A DNA stretch of 64,000 nt from Paenibacillus nasutitermitis (GTDB lineage Bacteria > Bacillota > Bacilli > Paenibacillales > Paenibacillaceae): the NCBI RefSeq assembly GCF_014641075.1, contig NZ_BMHP01000001.1:310001-374000 (forward strand). Reading direction: 5' to 3'. Both the position numbers and the translations under genes were made by a program. The notes beneath the pieces are model-generated. The model worked only from the letters and a program-made list of their open reading frames with translations, had not been told where the DNA came from and did not search any database. Below, one piece after another: positions 52,571 to 60,979 of the stretch (position 1 is the first letter of the stretch; every line of letters begins with the position of its first letter).

Positions 52571-53644
52571 CTAGGCTTTCCAGGACCGCAATACATCCTT
52601 GACAATAAGCCGTCGTTCTTTAATATACGTTCGGAATACCTCCGGCTCCTCCAGAAAGGTGGCAAAGGGTGATTTTCTCGTAAAATCATCCCTGATGGCC
52701 GGCAGCAGCCGCTCATGCATTTGGATCAGGATGGGATCAAGCCGCTTCATTGTAAATTGATCAGCCAGCAGCCGGGTTAGAATACGGCGGTAGTCTTCCC
52801 GGCAAGAGCGGTATGACAATACTTTGCGCGTCAAGACATTATATCCTTTAACACTGACAAGATCACTGCCGCATAGTTTGCCGTAGCAATTTCTTCCCCA
52901 GGTGCCTTCATAGTCCCAGGGGATTATCCGGTATTTGCCGCTTGGCACATGTTCATAGAGGGCATAATTCTGGTCGAAGCCATCATAATTTCCGGTTAAC
53001 ACGGCACCGGCAAGCCACTTCAAATAATTTCTGATATCCAGACGCTTCCCAATAAAGGTTCGCAGCTTGTTGTCCGCCGGCCGGTTGATGCCCTTGAGGA
53101 ACCGCTTCAGCCTGACCGGTGTCATTTTGTTCCCCTTCATCACATGGTATCCGGACAGCAGCCATAGTTTCTTCATTTTCGTATCCGGATCAAGCTCACT
53201 GAAATTAGCGTGGTCATTCACCGCATAAATAAGCGCGCGGGAGCGGATGCCCCGCGTCTGAAAGAAGGTCTGGTTAACGGCTTCAAGCTCCAGATAAACC
53301 CCATGCGGCTGGCCGTTCCATTCCAACAGGAAATGACGGGTGTGCGGCGAAGGAACGCCGATCATATTGAAGAAATGGAAGGAAAACATATTGCGCAGCA
53401 TAGAGGGATCATCGAATTCGGCATTCCAGTGCAGTGTCTGATTATTGCCATAGACGACTTCATAGGATTTTTTTGGATAATTTCGTGTATGGCCTCCGCG
53501 GTAACCAAGCCGGGCATCATATATTTGGCCTTCCATCTCCAGCTTGACCGGTACAAATCCCATGCTCCAGACATCGGACCGGAGAATAGCCAAATCGGCT
53601 TCTTCAATCGTAATTTTTCGGGTCGGCAGCTCTCCTGGTGACAT
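52571..53644 (-). CDS. cotH: Spore coat protein kinase CotH
   Basis: A 357-residue atypical protein kinase of the CotH family, which in Bacillus phosphorylates coat proteins CotB and CotG and controls outer-coat assembly. Kinase landmarks are visible: the glycine/Lys region LGYRGGHTRNYPKKSYEV with Lys58/Lys59, the catalytic-loop equivalent GNYDGFDQNYALYE (Asp221, Asn226), and the metal-binding IPWDYEGTWGRN (Asp244). No signal peptide. AAGGGGA supports the start at 53644. It lies just downstream of a gene for a 13-residue-repeat protein that is its probable substrate, as cotG is next to cotH in B. subtilis (there divergent, here in tandem). Confidence 0.9.
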   Translation of the reverse strand: MSPGELPTRKITIEEADLAILRSDVWSMGFVPVKLEMEGQIYDARLGYRGGHTRNYPKKSYEVVYGNNQTLHWNAEFDDPSMLRNMFSFHFFNMIGVPSPHTRHFLLEWNGQPHGVYLELEAVNQTFFQTRGIRSRALIYAVNDHANFSELDPDTKMKKLWLLSGYHVMKGNKMTPVRLKRFLKGINRPADNKLRTFIGKRLDIRNYLKWLAGAVLTGNYDGFDQNYALYEHVPSGKYRIIPWDYEGTWGRNCYGKLCGSDLVSVKGYNVLTRKVLSYRSCREDYRRILTRLLADQFTMKRLDPILIQMHERLLPAIRDDFTRKSPFATFLEEPEVFRTYIKERRLIVKDVLRSWKA

Positions 53645-53666
53645 TGGACCATCCCCTTAAACGAAG

Positions 53667-53696
53667 ATAAAAGCCCATCGCAAAGCGGTAGGCTTC
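53667..53696 (-). terminator. Terminator between the CotG-like gene and cotH
   Basis: On the minus strand AAGCCTACCGC pairs with GCGATGGGCTT, followed by TTAT. It would end the CotG-like transcript before cotH, or attenuate read-through. Confidence 0.65.
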
Positions 53697-53798
53697 TTAT
53701 GCTTCTTTACATTATGCGGGCGGCTGCCTAAAGGTCACAGCCGTGCTTCTGCATTGGATAAGGGTAAAGGGACCACCGTAGGGGCTCGCCGGAAGCTG

Positions 53799-54317
53799 CT
53801 ATTCTTTTGTGGGTTCCTGATCCCCATATGAGGAAGGGCGTTTGCCTTTGGTGCGGTTCACTCCCGCGGAATTTTGCGCTTTGTCTTTCGTGTCGTTTAT
53901 CGTTCCGGATCGATGCTTCTCGCCCCGCGTTCTCTGTAAACCTTTTGACCGGTCTTTCTCGCCCCGCGTTCTCTGTAAACCCTTTGACCGGTCTTTCTCG
54001 CCCCGCGTTCTTTGTAAACCCTTTGACCGGTCTTTCTCGCCCTGCGTTCTCTGTAAACCCTTTGACCGGTCTTTCTCGCCTTGCGTTCTCTGTAAACCCT
54101 TTGACCGCTCTTTCTCGCCGCTTGTTTTCTGCATGCCTTTGGACAAATAATAGTCCTCGCCATCCTGGCAAGGAATGCCACCGTAGAATGGATCCTCTTT
54201 TTCTTGATTCGCCGCTTTTCGTTTCGGCCGTTTTCCGCTTACAAGGGATGCGGAATCCCGTTGCTTCTTCCATTTAGCAGTGCTTCGCAGGGATGAGCCG
54301 GCGGCTCTTCTGGGCAT
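53799..54317 (-). CDS. CotG-like spore coat protein with 13-residue tandem repeats
   Basis: A 172-residue, highly basic, Arg/Lys/Ser/Gly-rich protein starting at 54317 behind AAAGGAGGA. Residues about 59-136 are six tandem 13-residue units, SKGLQRTRGEKDR in consensus, each with one Ser and one Thr in a basic setting. The flanks are also basic and low in hydrophobics. B. subtilis CotG is likewise a short basic protein built of about 13-residue Ser/Lys/Arg repeats, lies beside cotH, and is phosphorylated by CotH. The unit sequence here is different, so similarity is in architecture and context rather than clear homology. A role as a CotH substrate in the coat is inference. Confidence 0.7.
   Translation of the reverse strand: MPRRAAGSSLRSTAKWKKQRDSASLVSGKRPKRKAANQEKEDPFYGGIPCQDGEDYYLSKGMQKTSGEKERSKGLQRTQGEKDRSKGLQRTQGEKDRSKGLQRTRGEKDRSKGLQRTRGEKDRSKGLQRTRGEKHRSGTINDTKDKAQNSAGVNRTKGKRPSSYGDQEPTKE
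53910..54143 (-). repeat. Six 39-bp tandem repeats encoding the CotG-like repeats
   Basis: Six contiguous 39-bp units (for example GACCGGTCTTTCTCGCC in every central copy on the plus strand). Because 39 is a multiple of 3 and no frame contains a stop in the unit, several spurious long frames run through this block on both strands. Confidence 0.92.
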
Positions 54318-54487
54318 GAAAGTTCCTCCTTTGATTCATCTTTATCCAAGCTATGCAGCTAATCTAGCAGCGGCGCCGGGCTTAAATCTATCTTTCGCAA
54401 AATAGATACTCATCCAGTGCGGTTCCTGTTTGAGATTCATATAGATAACGTACAGCAAGCTTGATTTGATAGATGCAGGGAGGTCGA

Positions 54488-55159
54488 ATGCTAGTGAAAC
54501 TTGGTCACCCATTATTGGGTCAGAGGGTCGAAATTTACGTGCCGGACCGCGCTCATTCCTTATCGGGCAAGCTGATAGAATGGGGACAGGATATGCTGGT
54601 TCTTCATAATGGGAAGCATTATATTTATATCCCGCTTCTGCAGCTTTCGCAAATGCAGGCTGTTGCCGGAGCCATTGGGGAGACCGATGATCCGCAATCG
54701 AATTTCGAGCTGCACAGCGAGCATTTCTCGTACCGCAACGTCCTGATGAATGCAAAAGGCATGTTTTCTGAAATTTGTATAAACGGCCAACCGGCTGTTC
54801 ATGGTTATTTGAGCAGTGTCATGAACGATTTCTTTGTATTCTGCTCACCGGCTCATCATTCCATCATGGTGACCCTCAAACATTTGAAATACTTGATTCC
54901 CTACAGCCCTAATGTCAATCCCTATGCGTTGACGCCGGATCAGATTCCGCTTAAACCGACCCCGTTCTCACTCGCTCGGACATTTGAGCAGCAAATGAAC
55001 AAGTTGGTGGATCAATTCGTCATTCTCAATCTCGGAGAAGATCCAAATAAAATCGGTCTTCTGAAAGGAATCCATCAAAACATAATCGAGCTGTCCAATG
55101 CAGCCGGTGAATCCGTCTATGTACATCTTGACCATGTACAAACCATCCATGTTCCCTGA
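54488..55159 (+). CDS. Two-repeat protein of unknown function in the spore-coat block
   Basis: 223 residues from ATG 54488 (AGGGAGG upstream). It appears to consist of two related halves of beta-rich, LSm/DUF2642-like type: the first has LLGQRVEIYVP, SLSGKLIEWGQDMLVLHNGK and HYIYIPLLQLSQM; the second ends NIIELSNAAGESVYVHLDHV followed by QTIHVP. Each half ends in a Tyr-Ile/Val-Pro/His-Leu strand as in that family. Bacillus proteins of DUF2642 type are often spore-coat associated. There is no signal peptide. It sits between the CotG-like gene (divergent) and two CotF-like genes, so a coat or spore-surface role is likely but unproven. Confidence 0.65.
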   Translation: MLVKLGHPLLGQRVEIYVPDRAHSLSGKLIEWGQDMLVLHNGKHYIYIPLLQLSQMQAVAGAIGETDDPQSNFELHSEHFSYRNVLMNAKGMFSEICINGQPAVHGYLSSVMNDFFVFCSPAHHSIMVTLKHLKYLIPYSPNVNPYALTPDQIPLKPTPFSLARTFEQQMNKLVDQFVILNLGEDPNKIGLLKGIHQNIIELSNAAGESVYVHLDHVQTIHVP

Positions 55160-55273
55160 GGCAAGCGTGAACGGATTCTTCCATTAGAGGAAGAGTTCGG
55201 ATACATATTATTATCAGCAGAGGACATAATACGGAAGGTTCACTCAGTTGGAAAAAAGGAGGGAGTTTTGCAA

Positions 55274-55498
55274 ATGATGCAGCCTATATCATCCAAGGAA
55301 ATGGAATATATCGTCGATTCCATATCCAATGAGGATTTGTTGATGAAACAATGCGCGGCCGTTGCGTTTACAGCTCAAAATCAAGGGATCAAGCAAGTAT
55401 GTTCGCACATGATTTCGACGCACCATCAACATACGCAAACCTTAATGAATGCTCTTCAACAGCACCAGCAGCTGGCCCCAACCCAGCCGCAAAACTAG
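55274..55498 (+). CDS. Small CotF-related spore protein
   Basis: A 74-residue protein (ATG 55274, AAGGAGGG nine bases upstream; a TTG at 55268 is too near the site). It starts MQPISSKEMEYIVDSISNED and carries a CAAVAFTAQNQGIKQVCSHM segment and a His/Gln-rich C-terminus. The pattern matches the helical N-terminal part of CotF-like coat proteins found in pairs in Paenibacillus. It lies 21 bases before the longer CotF-like gene. Confidence 0.65.
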   Translation: MMQPISSKEMEYIVDSISNEDLLMKQCAAVAFTAQNQGIKQVCSHMISTHHQHTQTLMNALQQHQQLAPTQPQN

Positions 55499-55519
55499 AC
55501 GAACGGGAGGAATCGAAAA

Positions 55520-55954
55520 ATGTATCAGCAGCAGCAAAATATGCAGAATGGGCCCTTGCAGGCGCTTATGCCTGAAGAAGATATGGCTTACACCGTCCTG
55601 GCGGATCTGAAGAGAGTAGTCCGGGAGTATGCGACTGCGGCAACGGAATCAAGCTGTCCGGAAATTCGCGGGATGTTCACCCAACTGCTGAACAATACGC
55701 TTCATATGCAGGAAGATTTGTTCAACGCGATGAAAGCCGCGAATATGTACAGTGTCTCCTCGCCAGCGCTTCGCCAGGATCTAGCCAAGCAAATCCAGCA
55801 AAATCAACAAATGATTCAAAAAACGGAACAGCATCTTCAAAAGCTTGAGCAGAAAAATCAGTCAGCCCAACAGCAGATGCAGCAAAACTCAAGTCAACAT
55901 CAGGCGTATCAGCAGCAGCAAACGCCGCCGCAAAACGGCCAATATTTTATGTAG
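55520..55954 (+). CDS. CotF-family spore coat protein
   Basis: A 144-residue protein with a CotF-type helical core (DMAYTVLADLKRVVREYATA, TQLLNNTLHMQEDLFNAMK) and a C-terminal Gln-rich tail (QQNQQMIQKTEQHLQ, QQQMQQNSSQHQAY). GGGAGGA precedes the start. CotF proteins are inner/outer coat components made in the mother cell late in sporulation. It forms an operon with the small gene upstream and ends at a strong terminator. Confidence 0.82.
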   Translation: MYQQQQNMQNGPLQALMPEEDMAYTVLADLKRVVREYATAATESSCPEIRGMFTQLLNNTLHMQEDLFNAMKAANMYSVSSPALRQDLAKQIQQNQQMIQKTEQHLQKLEQKNQSAQQQMQQNSSQHQAYQQQQTPPQNGQYFM

Positions 55955-55983
55955 ATGCCTTACACTGCAATCTGTTTATTTGG

Positions 55984-56008
55984 AAAAAGCCCCGAGAGGG
56001 GTTTTTTT
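55984..56008 (+). terminator. Terminator after the CotF-like operon
   Basis: AAAAGCCCC-GAGA-GGGGTTTTTTT. Confidence 0.92.
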
Positions 56009-56241
56009 CAATTATAGGAAAGTATCTTTAATTCTAATGGAAGAACTTGCGTCGCATGGACTGCATCAGCTGTTTCTTCTTACGTTTACAAGCTCTGCGT
56101 CTTTTGATCTTTGCAGGAAGCTTGGATTCGTTGTAATATATTCATTATAACTATTGACGCGAAGACAGCCCGACTGCCCTTGAACAAGGCGCAAACGAAG
56201 CTGTCCGTGCTGGATTACCAAGACATTGGGAGGCTATGACG

Positions 56242-56733
56242 ATGAATGAGCGCAAGATGAAAATTTTGGAGCTGCTTAAAGAAGATGCGCGCCGCAGTGC
56301 GGATTTGATCGCAACCATGCTGGATGAGCCGTTGGCGGAAGTTAAGCAGGAGATTGCTGAACTGGAACAGGACCATATCATCGTCAAGTACGCGACCGTA
56401 GTGAATTGGAGCAAAGTGGAAGACGAGAAGGTAACGGCATTGATTGAGGTACAAATTACACCGGAACGCGGTCGGGGCTTTGAGGGGATCGCGGAGCGGA
56501 TTTATTTATATCCGGAAGTGAAGTCGGTCTATTTGATGTCGGGGGCGTATGACCTGCTCGTGGAAGTACAAGGGAAAACGCTGAAAGATGTGGCTTCCTT
56601 CGTATCCAACAAGCTTTCTCCGATTGATGCGGTACTTTCTACAAAAACCTTCTTTATTCTGAAAAAATACAAGCAGGACGGCATAATATTCGAAGAGCAT
56701 GAAGACGACCACCGTCTTCTAATCTCACCGTAA
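56242..56733 (+). CDS. alaR: Lrp/AsnC-family regulator, probable AlaR
   Basis: 163 residues. The N-terminal helix-turn-helix (KILELLKEDARRSADLIATMLDEPLAEVKQEIAELEQDHII) is followed by the RAM ligand domain (VTALIEVQITPERGRGFEGI, YPEVKSVYLMSGAYDLLVEV). ATG 56242 is chosen over ATG 56236 for spacing to GGGAGG. It stands 13 bases before an aminotransferase of the AlaT type, the same order as B. subtilis alaR-alaT (yugG-yugH), where AlaR activates the operon in response to alanine. Confidence 0.85.
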   Translation: MNERKMKILELLKEDARRSADLIATMLDEPLAEVKQEIAELEQDHIIVKYATVVNWSKVEDEKVTALIEVQITPERGRGFEGIAERIYLYPEVKSVYLMSGAYDLLVEVQGKTLKDVASFVSNKLSPIDAVLSTKTFFILKKYKQDGIIFEEHEDDHRLLISP

Positions 56734-56746
56734 AGGGTGATCGGAC

Positions 56747-57961
56747 ATGATTAAAGACGAAGAATTACAGCAGAATCCCACCAGCCGGACTTCTATGGCT
56801 GATTATTTGTCGCCCCAGGCCAGAGTAATGAAACCATCGGGCATCCGCCGTTTTTTTGATTTGGCCAGCGGCCGCAAAGATATTATTACACTCGGCGTAG
56901 GCGAGCCGGATTTTGTCACGCCATGGCATGTACGCGAGGCCTGTGTTTATTCGCTTGAAATGGGCAAAACACAATATACCTCCAATGCCGGGACTCCGGA
57001 GCTGCGCGAAGAAATCGGCTATTATTTGAACCGTCAATTCGATGTATCCTATAATCCGGCGGACGAGATTCTGGTTACGGTCGGAGGCAGCGAGGCGATC
57101 GATCTGGCGCTGCGGGCCCTTATTGCCCCTGGAGACGAGATTCTGGTGCCAGAACCTTGCTATATCTCCTATTCTCCTATTACTTCCTTGAGCGGTGGCG
57201 TGCCGGTCGGGATCGAGACATTCGCGAAGGATCAATTCAAGCTGACGGCCGAATCGTTGAAGGCTGTCATTACGCCCCGCTCGAAGGTGCTTATTTTGTG
57301 TTACCCCAGTAATCCCACGGGCGGCATCATGACACGGGAAGATTGGCTGCCGATTGCCAAAGTCGTGGAGGAGCATGATCTTATCGTCATATCCGATGAA
57401 ATATATGCGGAGCTGACCTATGGTGAAAAGCATGTAAGTTTTGCTTCGCTGCCAGGGATGCAAGACCGGACCATTCTGGTTAGCGGCTTCTCCAAAGCTT
57501 TTGCGATGACGGGCTGGCGGATCGGCTATGCCTGCGGACACCGGGATCTGATTTCCGCCATGCTCAAAATTCATCAATATACCGTCATGTGCGCGCCGGT
57601 GATGGCTCAGGTAGCGGCTCTCGAAGCGCTGAAGAACGGACTGGAGGAAAAGGACCGTATGGTGGAAGCTTACAATCAGCGCCGCCGGCTGGTCGTTCAC
57701 GGATTCCGTGAAATTGGATTGGATTGTCACGAGCCGCAAGGCGCCTTTTACGCGTTTCCTTCCATCAAAGCGACCGGACTCAGCTCCGAGGAATTTGCGA
57801 CAGCTTTGCTGCTGGAACAGAATGTGGCTGCCGTACCGGGTGATGTATTCGGGCTTGGAGGCGAAGGGCATTTGCGCTGTTCCTATGCCACTTCGGTCAG
57901 CCAATTAACCGAGGCGATTGAACGTATCGGTAATTTTGTACGAAAGCTCAGGGCGGGCTAA
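56747..57961 (+). CDS. alaT: PLP-dependent class I aminotransferase, probable alanine transaminase AlaT
   Basis: A 404-residue fold-type I aminotransferase: substrate loop ITLGVGEPDF, YTSNAGTPELREEI, VTVGGSEAIDLALRAL, CYPSNPTGG, the PLP-linked Lys in SGFSKAFAMTGWRIGY, and an Arg near LRCSYATS for the substrate carboxylate. It matches B. subtilis AlaT (YugH) in length and in pairing with an Lrp-type regulator. The first about 20 residues form a variable, hydrophilic leader. Confidence 0.88.
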   Translation: MIKDEELQQNPTSRTSMADYLSPQARVMKPSGIRRFFDLASGRKDIITLGVGEPDFVTPWHVREACVYSLEMGKTQYTSNAGTPELREEIGYYLNRQFDVSYNPADEILVTVGGSEAIDLALRALIAPGDEILVPEPCYISYSPITSLSGGVPVGIETFAKDQFKLTAESLKAVITPRSKVLILCYPSNPTGGIMTREDWLPIAKVVEEHDLIVISDEIYAELTYGEKHVSFASLPGMQDRTILVSGFSKAFAMTGWRIGYACGHRDLISAMLKIHQYTVMCAPVMAQVAALEALKNGLEEKDRMVEAYNQRRRLVVHGFREIGLDCHEPQGAFYAFPSIKATGLSSEEFATALLLEQNVAAVPGDVFGLGGEGHLRCSYATSVSQLTEAIERIGNFVRKLRAG

Positions 57962-58157
57962 TGGGTATTGTAGAAAAAAATGTATTTTAAAAAATAATAT
58001 GTTCACATTTGTAATTGTTTGTTATAATTTAGTAAAACTTCAAGGAAGCTAGGAACTAGTGGGAAGAATAACAAACATTCCGTTGTTATATCCTTAAAGT
58101 ATTGTGGGGTAATTCCCACTGCCAACAGCAGTAGAACGACGACAAGGAGGGATGGCA

Positions 58158-58397
58158 ATGGCTTTTGCGGATTATGGCCTATCGTTTAATAATGAGCCGG
58201 GTACCGTGTCTGCTAGAAAGTTGTCTTCCTCAATTCAGACGTTAGAAGATGAGATTTATATGCTTCGCACGAAGATGGAACAATCCTATACGGAAGAAAC
58301 GACCTTTAATTCCGACAAGGTGATTGATCTGAGCCGCAAGCTGGATTTGAAAATTAACGAGTATATGCATGTTATGAGAAGAAAGGCAAAATCATAG
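58158..58397 (+). CDS. Spo0E-like aspartyl-phosphate phosphatase
   Basis: 79 residues from ATG 58158 (AAGGAGGG seven bases upstream; ATG 58152 abuts it). The C-terminal half has the Spo0E helical hairpin LEDEIYMLRTKMEQSY ... DKVIDLSRKLDLKINEY, with SRKLD in place of the usual SQELD signature. Proteins of this family remove phosphate from Spo0A and delay sporulation. A TATAAT at 58023-58028 in the AT-rich 196-base gap before it may be part of its promoter. A strong terminator follows. Confidence 0.85.
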   Translation: MAFADYGLSFNNEPGTVSARKLSSSIQTLEDEIYMLRTKMEQSYTEETTFNSDKVIDLSRKLDLKINEYMHVMRRKAKS

Positions 58398-58418
58398 CGT
58401 CGGAGATTCTCATACCTT

Positions 58419-58450
58419 GAGCCCTTGACGAGGGCTCTTTTATTTTTTTT
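58419..58450 (+). terminator. Terminator after the Spo0E-like gene
   Basis: GAGCCCT / AGGGCTC with a TGACG-type loop and TTTTATTTTTTTT. Confidence 0.88.
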
Positions 58451-58502
58451 GGCATCCATTTATGCTATATTTGACGTAGATATTCGAGGTGGAGGGATTA
58501 AG

Positions 58503-59048
58503 TTGTTGTTAAAGAGGAATCGAGCTTTTTTTGCAGGTTTAACGCTTTTGGTATTATGCATAGCTCTTTCAGGTTGCGGATCTAAAGCCGATTTGACTGT
58601 TTTTATCATGCCTAAGGAATACCTGCCTGACGGTGTCACCACAAAGGTCCAGGAGAAGCTGACGGAGAAATTCGGAGAAGACAAGAAAATCGTGATCAAT
58701 GCTTCTCCTATGTACAATGACCAAAAGCTGATTGTGGAAATCGCCGCTGGAGGTAACGGGGTTCTCATTCTTCCCAAGGAGACGCTGGTCAATATGATTA
58801 AACAGGGACCAGCTGTGCAGCTGGACGAGTGGTTTGACGCTGCGGCTTATCCGGAGGGTGTGATGGAAAGCGAAATTGGCGATTCCAAGAACCTGAAGCT
58901 CGTCAAAGGACTGTTTGCCATTCCTGTCGAAAAAACGATTTTTAAGGACGCGGGCTATAACGAGCCCGATATGCTGATGATTATTCCGGCCAATGCACCG
59001 GATCAGGAATTGTCTGCTGCGGTGATGAAGGAGCTTATTAAATCATGA
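58503..59048 (+). CDS. Lipoprotein of unknown function, first gene of a pduO-rluA chain
   Basis: About 181 residues from TTG 58503 (GGAGGGA upstream; TTG 58506 also possible). The lipoprotein signal is RNRAFFAGLTLLVLCIALSGC with lipobox LSGC. The mature part (ADLTVFIMPKEYLPDG, KIVINASPMYNDQKLIVEIA, GVLILPKETLV) is alpha/beta and looks like a periplasmic-binding-protein-type domain, but shorter than a full solute-binding protein. I do not recognise the family. Its stop overlaps the cobalamin adenosyltransferase start (ATGA). Confidence 0.7.
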   Translation: MLLKRNRAFFAGLTLLVLCIALSGCGSKADLTVFIMPKEYLPDGVTTKVQEKLTEKFGEDKKIVINASPMYNDQKLIVEIAAGGNGVLILPKETLVNMIKQGPAVQLDEWFDAAAYPEGVMESEIGDSKNLKLVKGLFAIPVEKTIFKDAGYNEPDMLMIIPANAPDQELSAAVMKELIKS

Positions 59049-59620
59049 AATTATATACACGAACAGGGGACGAAGGACAAACGTCCGTAAAAGGTGGACG
59101 AGTCCGTAAGGACGATGTCAGGGTCGAGGCGTATGGCACTGTCGATGAGCTGAATTCTTTTGTAGGTCAAGCTGCGGCCGTCGCTGCGGCTTCCGGGAAG
59201 CTGGAGGCATTGGTGGAACAGTTGATCGAGATTCAACAGGAATTGTTTGATTGCGGCTCTGATCTGGCCTTTGCTGACCCGCAAGGCCGCGAATGGAAGA
59301 TGGATGCCTTACCTGCCGCAAGGCTTGAGGAATGGATCGATGCTCATGTGGATGCATCGCCGGACTTAACCCGTTTTATACTGCCTGGAGGCAGCGAGGT
59401 TTCGGCATTGCTGCATGTTTGCCGTACGGTCTGCCGCAGAGCGGAGCGCCGTACTGTAACGCTGGCGGCAGAGCTTCCCATCAATAATGAAGTGCAGAAA
59501 TATATCAACCGTTTGTCCGATTATTTCTTTGCTGCCGCCCGATATGCCAACGCCCGGCTGGGGGCCGCAGATACGGAATATGTGCGCAGTGCGGAAGTGT
59601 TCCGCAAACGGGAAAAATGA
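59045..59620 (+). CDS. pduO: Cob(I)alamin adenosyltransferase, PduO type
   Basis: A 191-residue ATP:cob(I)alamin adenosyltransferase, which makes adenosylcobalamin. The N-terminal ATP motif KLYTRTGDEGQTSVKGGRV, then VEAYGTVDELNSFVG, FILPGGSEVSALLHVCRTVC and RRAERRTV are characteristic of the PduO family (B. subtilis YvqK). The trimer active site Arg and Asn residues are present (INNEVQKYINRLSDYFF). It overlaps both neighbours by ATGA. Confidence 0.93.
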   Translation: MKLYTRTGDEGQTSVKGGRVRKDDVRVEAYGTVDELNSFVGQAAAVAAASGKLEALVEQLIEIQQELFDCGSDLAFADPQGREWKMDALPAARLEEWIDAHVDASPDLTRFILPGGSEVSALLHVCRTVCRRAERRTVTLAAELPINNEVQKYINRLSDYFFAAARYANARLGAADTEYVRSAEVFRKREK

Positions 59621-60579
59621 GTGTCCTTTATTATGAACCGCTGGTACTGGAGATTGCCGCCGAGGATGATGGCAAAACCGTAAGGACCGTGCTGGAACGG
59701 CGCCTTGGCGTATCCCGGAAACTGATGTCGCGGTTGAAGCTTACGGAGCATGGACTGACCTTGAACGGAAAACGGGTATTTACGAATGAAAGGGTCAAAG
59801 CGGGCGATTGTCTGGCACTGCGGATGGAGCAGGAGCAGTCGGACGATATCCTTCCGGAGCCGATGCCCCTTGATATTGTATACGAGGACCGGGAGCTGCT
59901 GATTATTAATAAGCTTCCGGGGATCATTGTTCACCCGACTCATGGACATTACACTGGAACGCTTGCTAACGGAGTCGTTCACCACTGGCTGCAGCAGGGG
60001 GAGATAGTCCGATTCCGACCGATCCATCGGCTGGATGAGGAAACCTCGGGTCTGGTCGCCATCGCCAAGAACCCGTACGTACATCAGCAGCTCTCGGAGC
60101 AGATGCAGGCGGGAGAAGTGGACAAGCGCTATCGTGCGTTTGTGTATCAAACACTCCATCCGCTATCAGGCACAGTCAACGAACCTATCGATCGTTCGCC
60201 CGATGAACCGCATCGGCGCATGGTTCTTCCAGATGGTTATCCTTCTGTCACCCGTTATGAGACCGAGGCTGTATATGGAGACGGCAGCGCGTCGAAGATT
60301 AAGCTGAAGCTGGAAACGGGGAGGACTCATCAAATCAGGGTTCATATGAAGCATATGGGCTGTCCGCTCATTGGCGATAAGCTTTATGGCTATGCGTCCG
60401 AGCCGGGAATCAGCGGTGGTTCGCCGGTATTGGAAGCTGCCGTGGAGCGCCAGGCGCTGCATGCCGCAGTCCTGGGTTTTACCCATCCCATGACACGCAA
60501 ATATATGGAATTCGAAGCAGCGCTCCCGCAGGATTTACAGCGGCTGGAGAAGCTGCTCCTTGCCGGGCAGCGGCAATAG
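59617..60579 (+). CDS. RluA-family RNA pseudouridine synthase
   Basis: A 320-residue synthase with an N-terminal S4-like RNA-binding segment (GVSRKLMSRLKLTEHGLTLN) and the RluA catalytic core. HRLDEETSGLVAIAKN holds catalytic Asp140, and VDKRYRAFVY and LETGRTHQIRVHM are further family motifs. The target, rRNA or tRNA, cannot be assigned. It overlaps the pduO gene by ATGA. Confidence 0.92.
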   Translation: MSVLYYEPLVLEIAAEDDGKTVRTVLERRLGVSRKLMSRLKLTEHGLTLNGKRVFTNERVKAGDCLALRMEQEQSDDILPEPMPLDIVYEDRELLIINKLPGIIVHPTHGHYTGTLANGVVHHWLQQGEIVRFRPIHRLDEETSGLVAIAKNPYVHQQLSEQMQAGEVDKRYRAFVYQTLHPLSGTVNEPIDRSPDEPHRRMVLPDGYPSVTRYETEAVYGDGSASKIKLKLETGRTHQIRVHMKHMGCPLIGDKLYGYASEPGISGGSPVLEAAVERQALHAAVLGFTHPMTRKYMEFEAALPQDLQRLEKLLLAGQRQ

Positions 60580-60616
60580 GGGATTCAAGCGTCCCTTATT
60601 AGAAAGGAAGCATCTT

Positions 60617-60979
60617 ATGAAAAAACTGACAATATATGAATATCCTAAATGCGGCACATGCCGCAGCGCCGTTAAATCACTCAAGAGCAAGGGATATATG
60701 CTGGAGTCCCATGATCTGTTTGAGCAGGCACCTTCCGTGGGAATATTAACCGGACTGATCAGTCGTAGCGGTCTTGAAATCAAGAAATTTTTTAATACCT
60801 CTGGTGATGTATACAGGGAATTGAATCTGAAGGATAAGTTGTCGTCGTTATCGGATCAGCAGAAAATTGAGCTGCTTGCATCGAATGGGCGACTTATTAA
60901 AAGACCGGTTGTAACAGACGGGTCGAAAGTAACCGTCGGCTATAAAGAAGAGGAATATGAAGATGTCTGGGGTGGTTGA
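60617..60979 (+). CDS. ArsC/Spx-family protein (YusI-like)
   Basis: A 120-residue thioredoxin-fold protein. YPKCGTCRSAVKSLKSKGY has the CxxC pair as in Spx/MgsR-YusI rather than the single Cys of some ArsC. KFFNTSGDVYRELNLKDKL, NGRLIKRPVV and VGYKEEEYEDVW match the YusI/ArsC family. AAAGGAAG precedes the ATG. It is probably not an arsenate reductase; the role is unknown. Confidence 0.85.
   Translation: MKKLTIYEYPKCGTCRSAVKSLKSKGYMLESHDLFEQAPSVGILTGLISRSGLEIKKFFNTSGDVYRELNLKDKLSSLSDQQKIELLASNGRLIKRPVVTDGSKVTVGYKEEEYEDVWGG

Noticed and set aside
53910..54143. CRISPR-like array
   Set aside because: The 39-bp units are contiguous, in frame and without unique spacers; no cas genes are present.
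53807..54277. Plus-strand and alternative minus-strand repeat proteins at 53.8-54.3 kb
   Set aside because: The 39-bp units leave several frames open. Only the frame starting at 54317 has AAAGGAGGA and a non-repeat N-terminus with sensible composition.
54318..54487. Sigma-K or sigma-E promoters between the CotG-like gene and the divergent gene
   Set aside because: Some CATA-type -10-like sequences occur (for example CATATAGATA), but spacing to an AC or ATA -35 is not right and such short motifs are frequent by chance.
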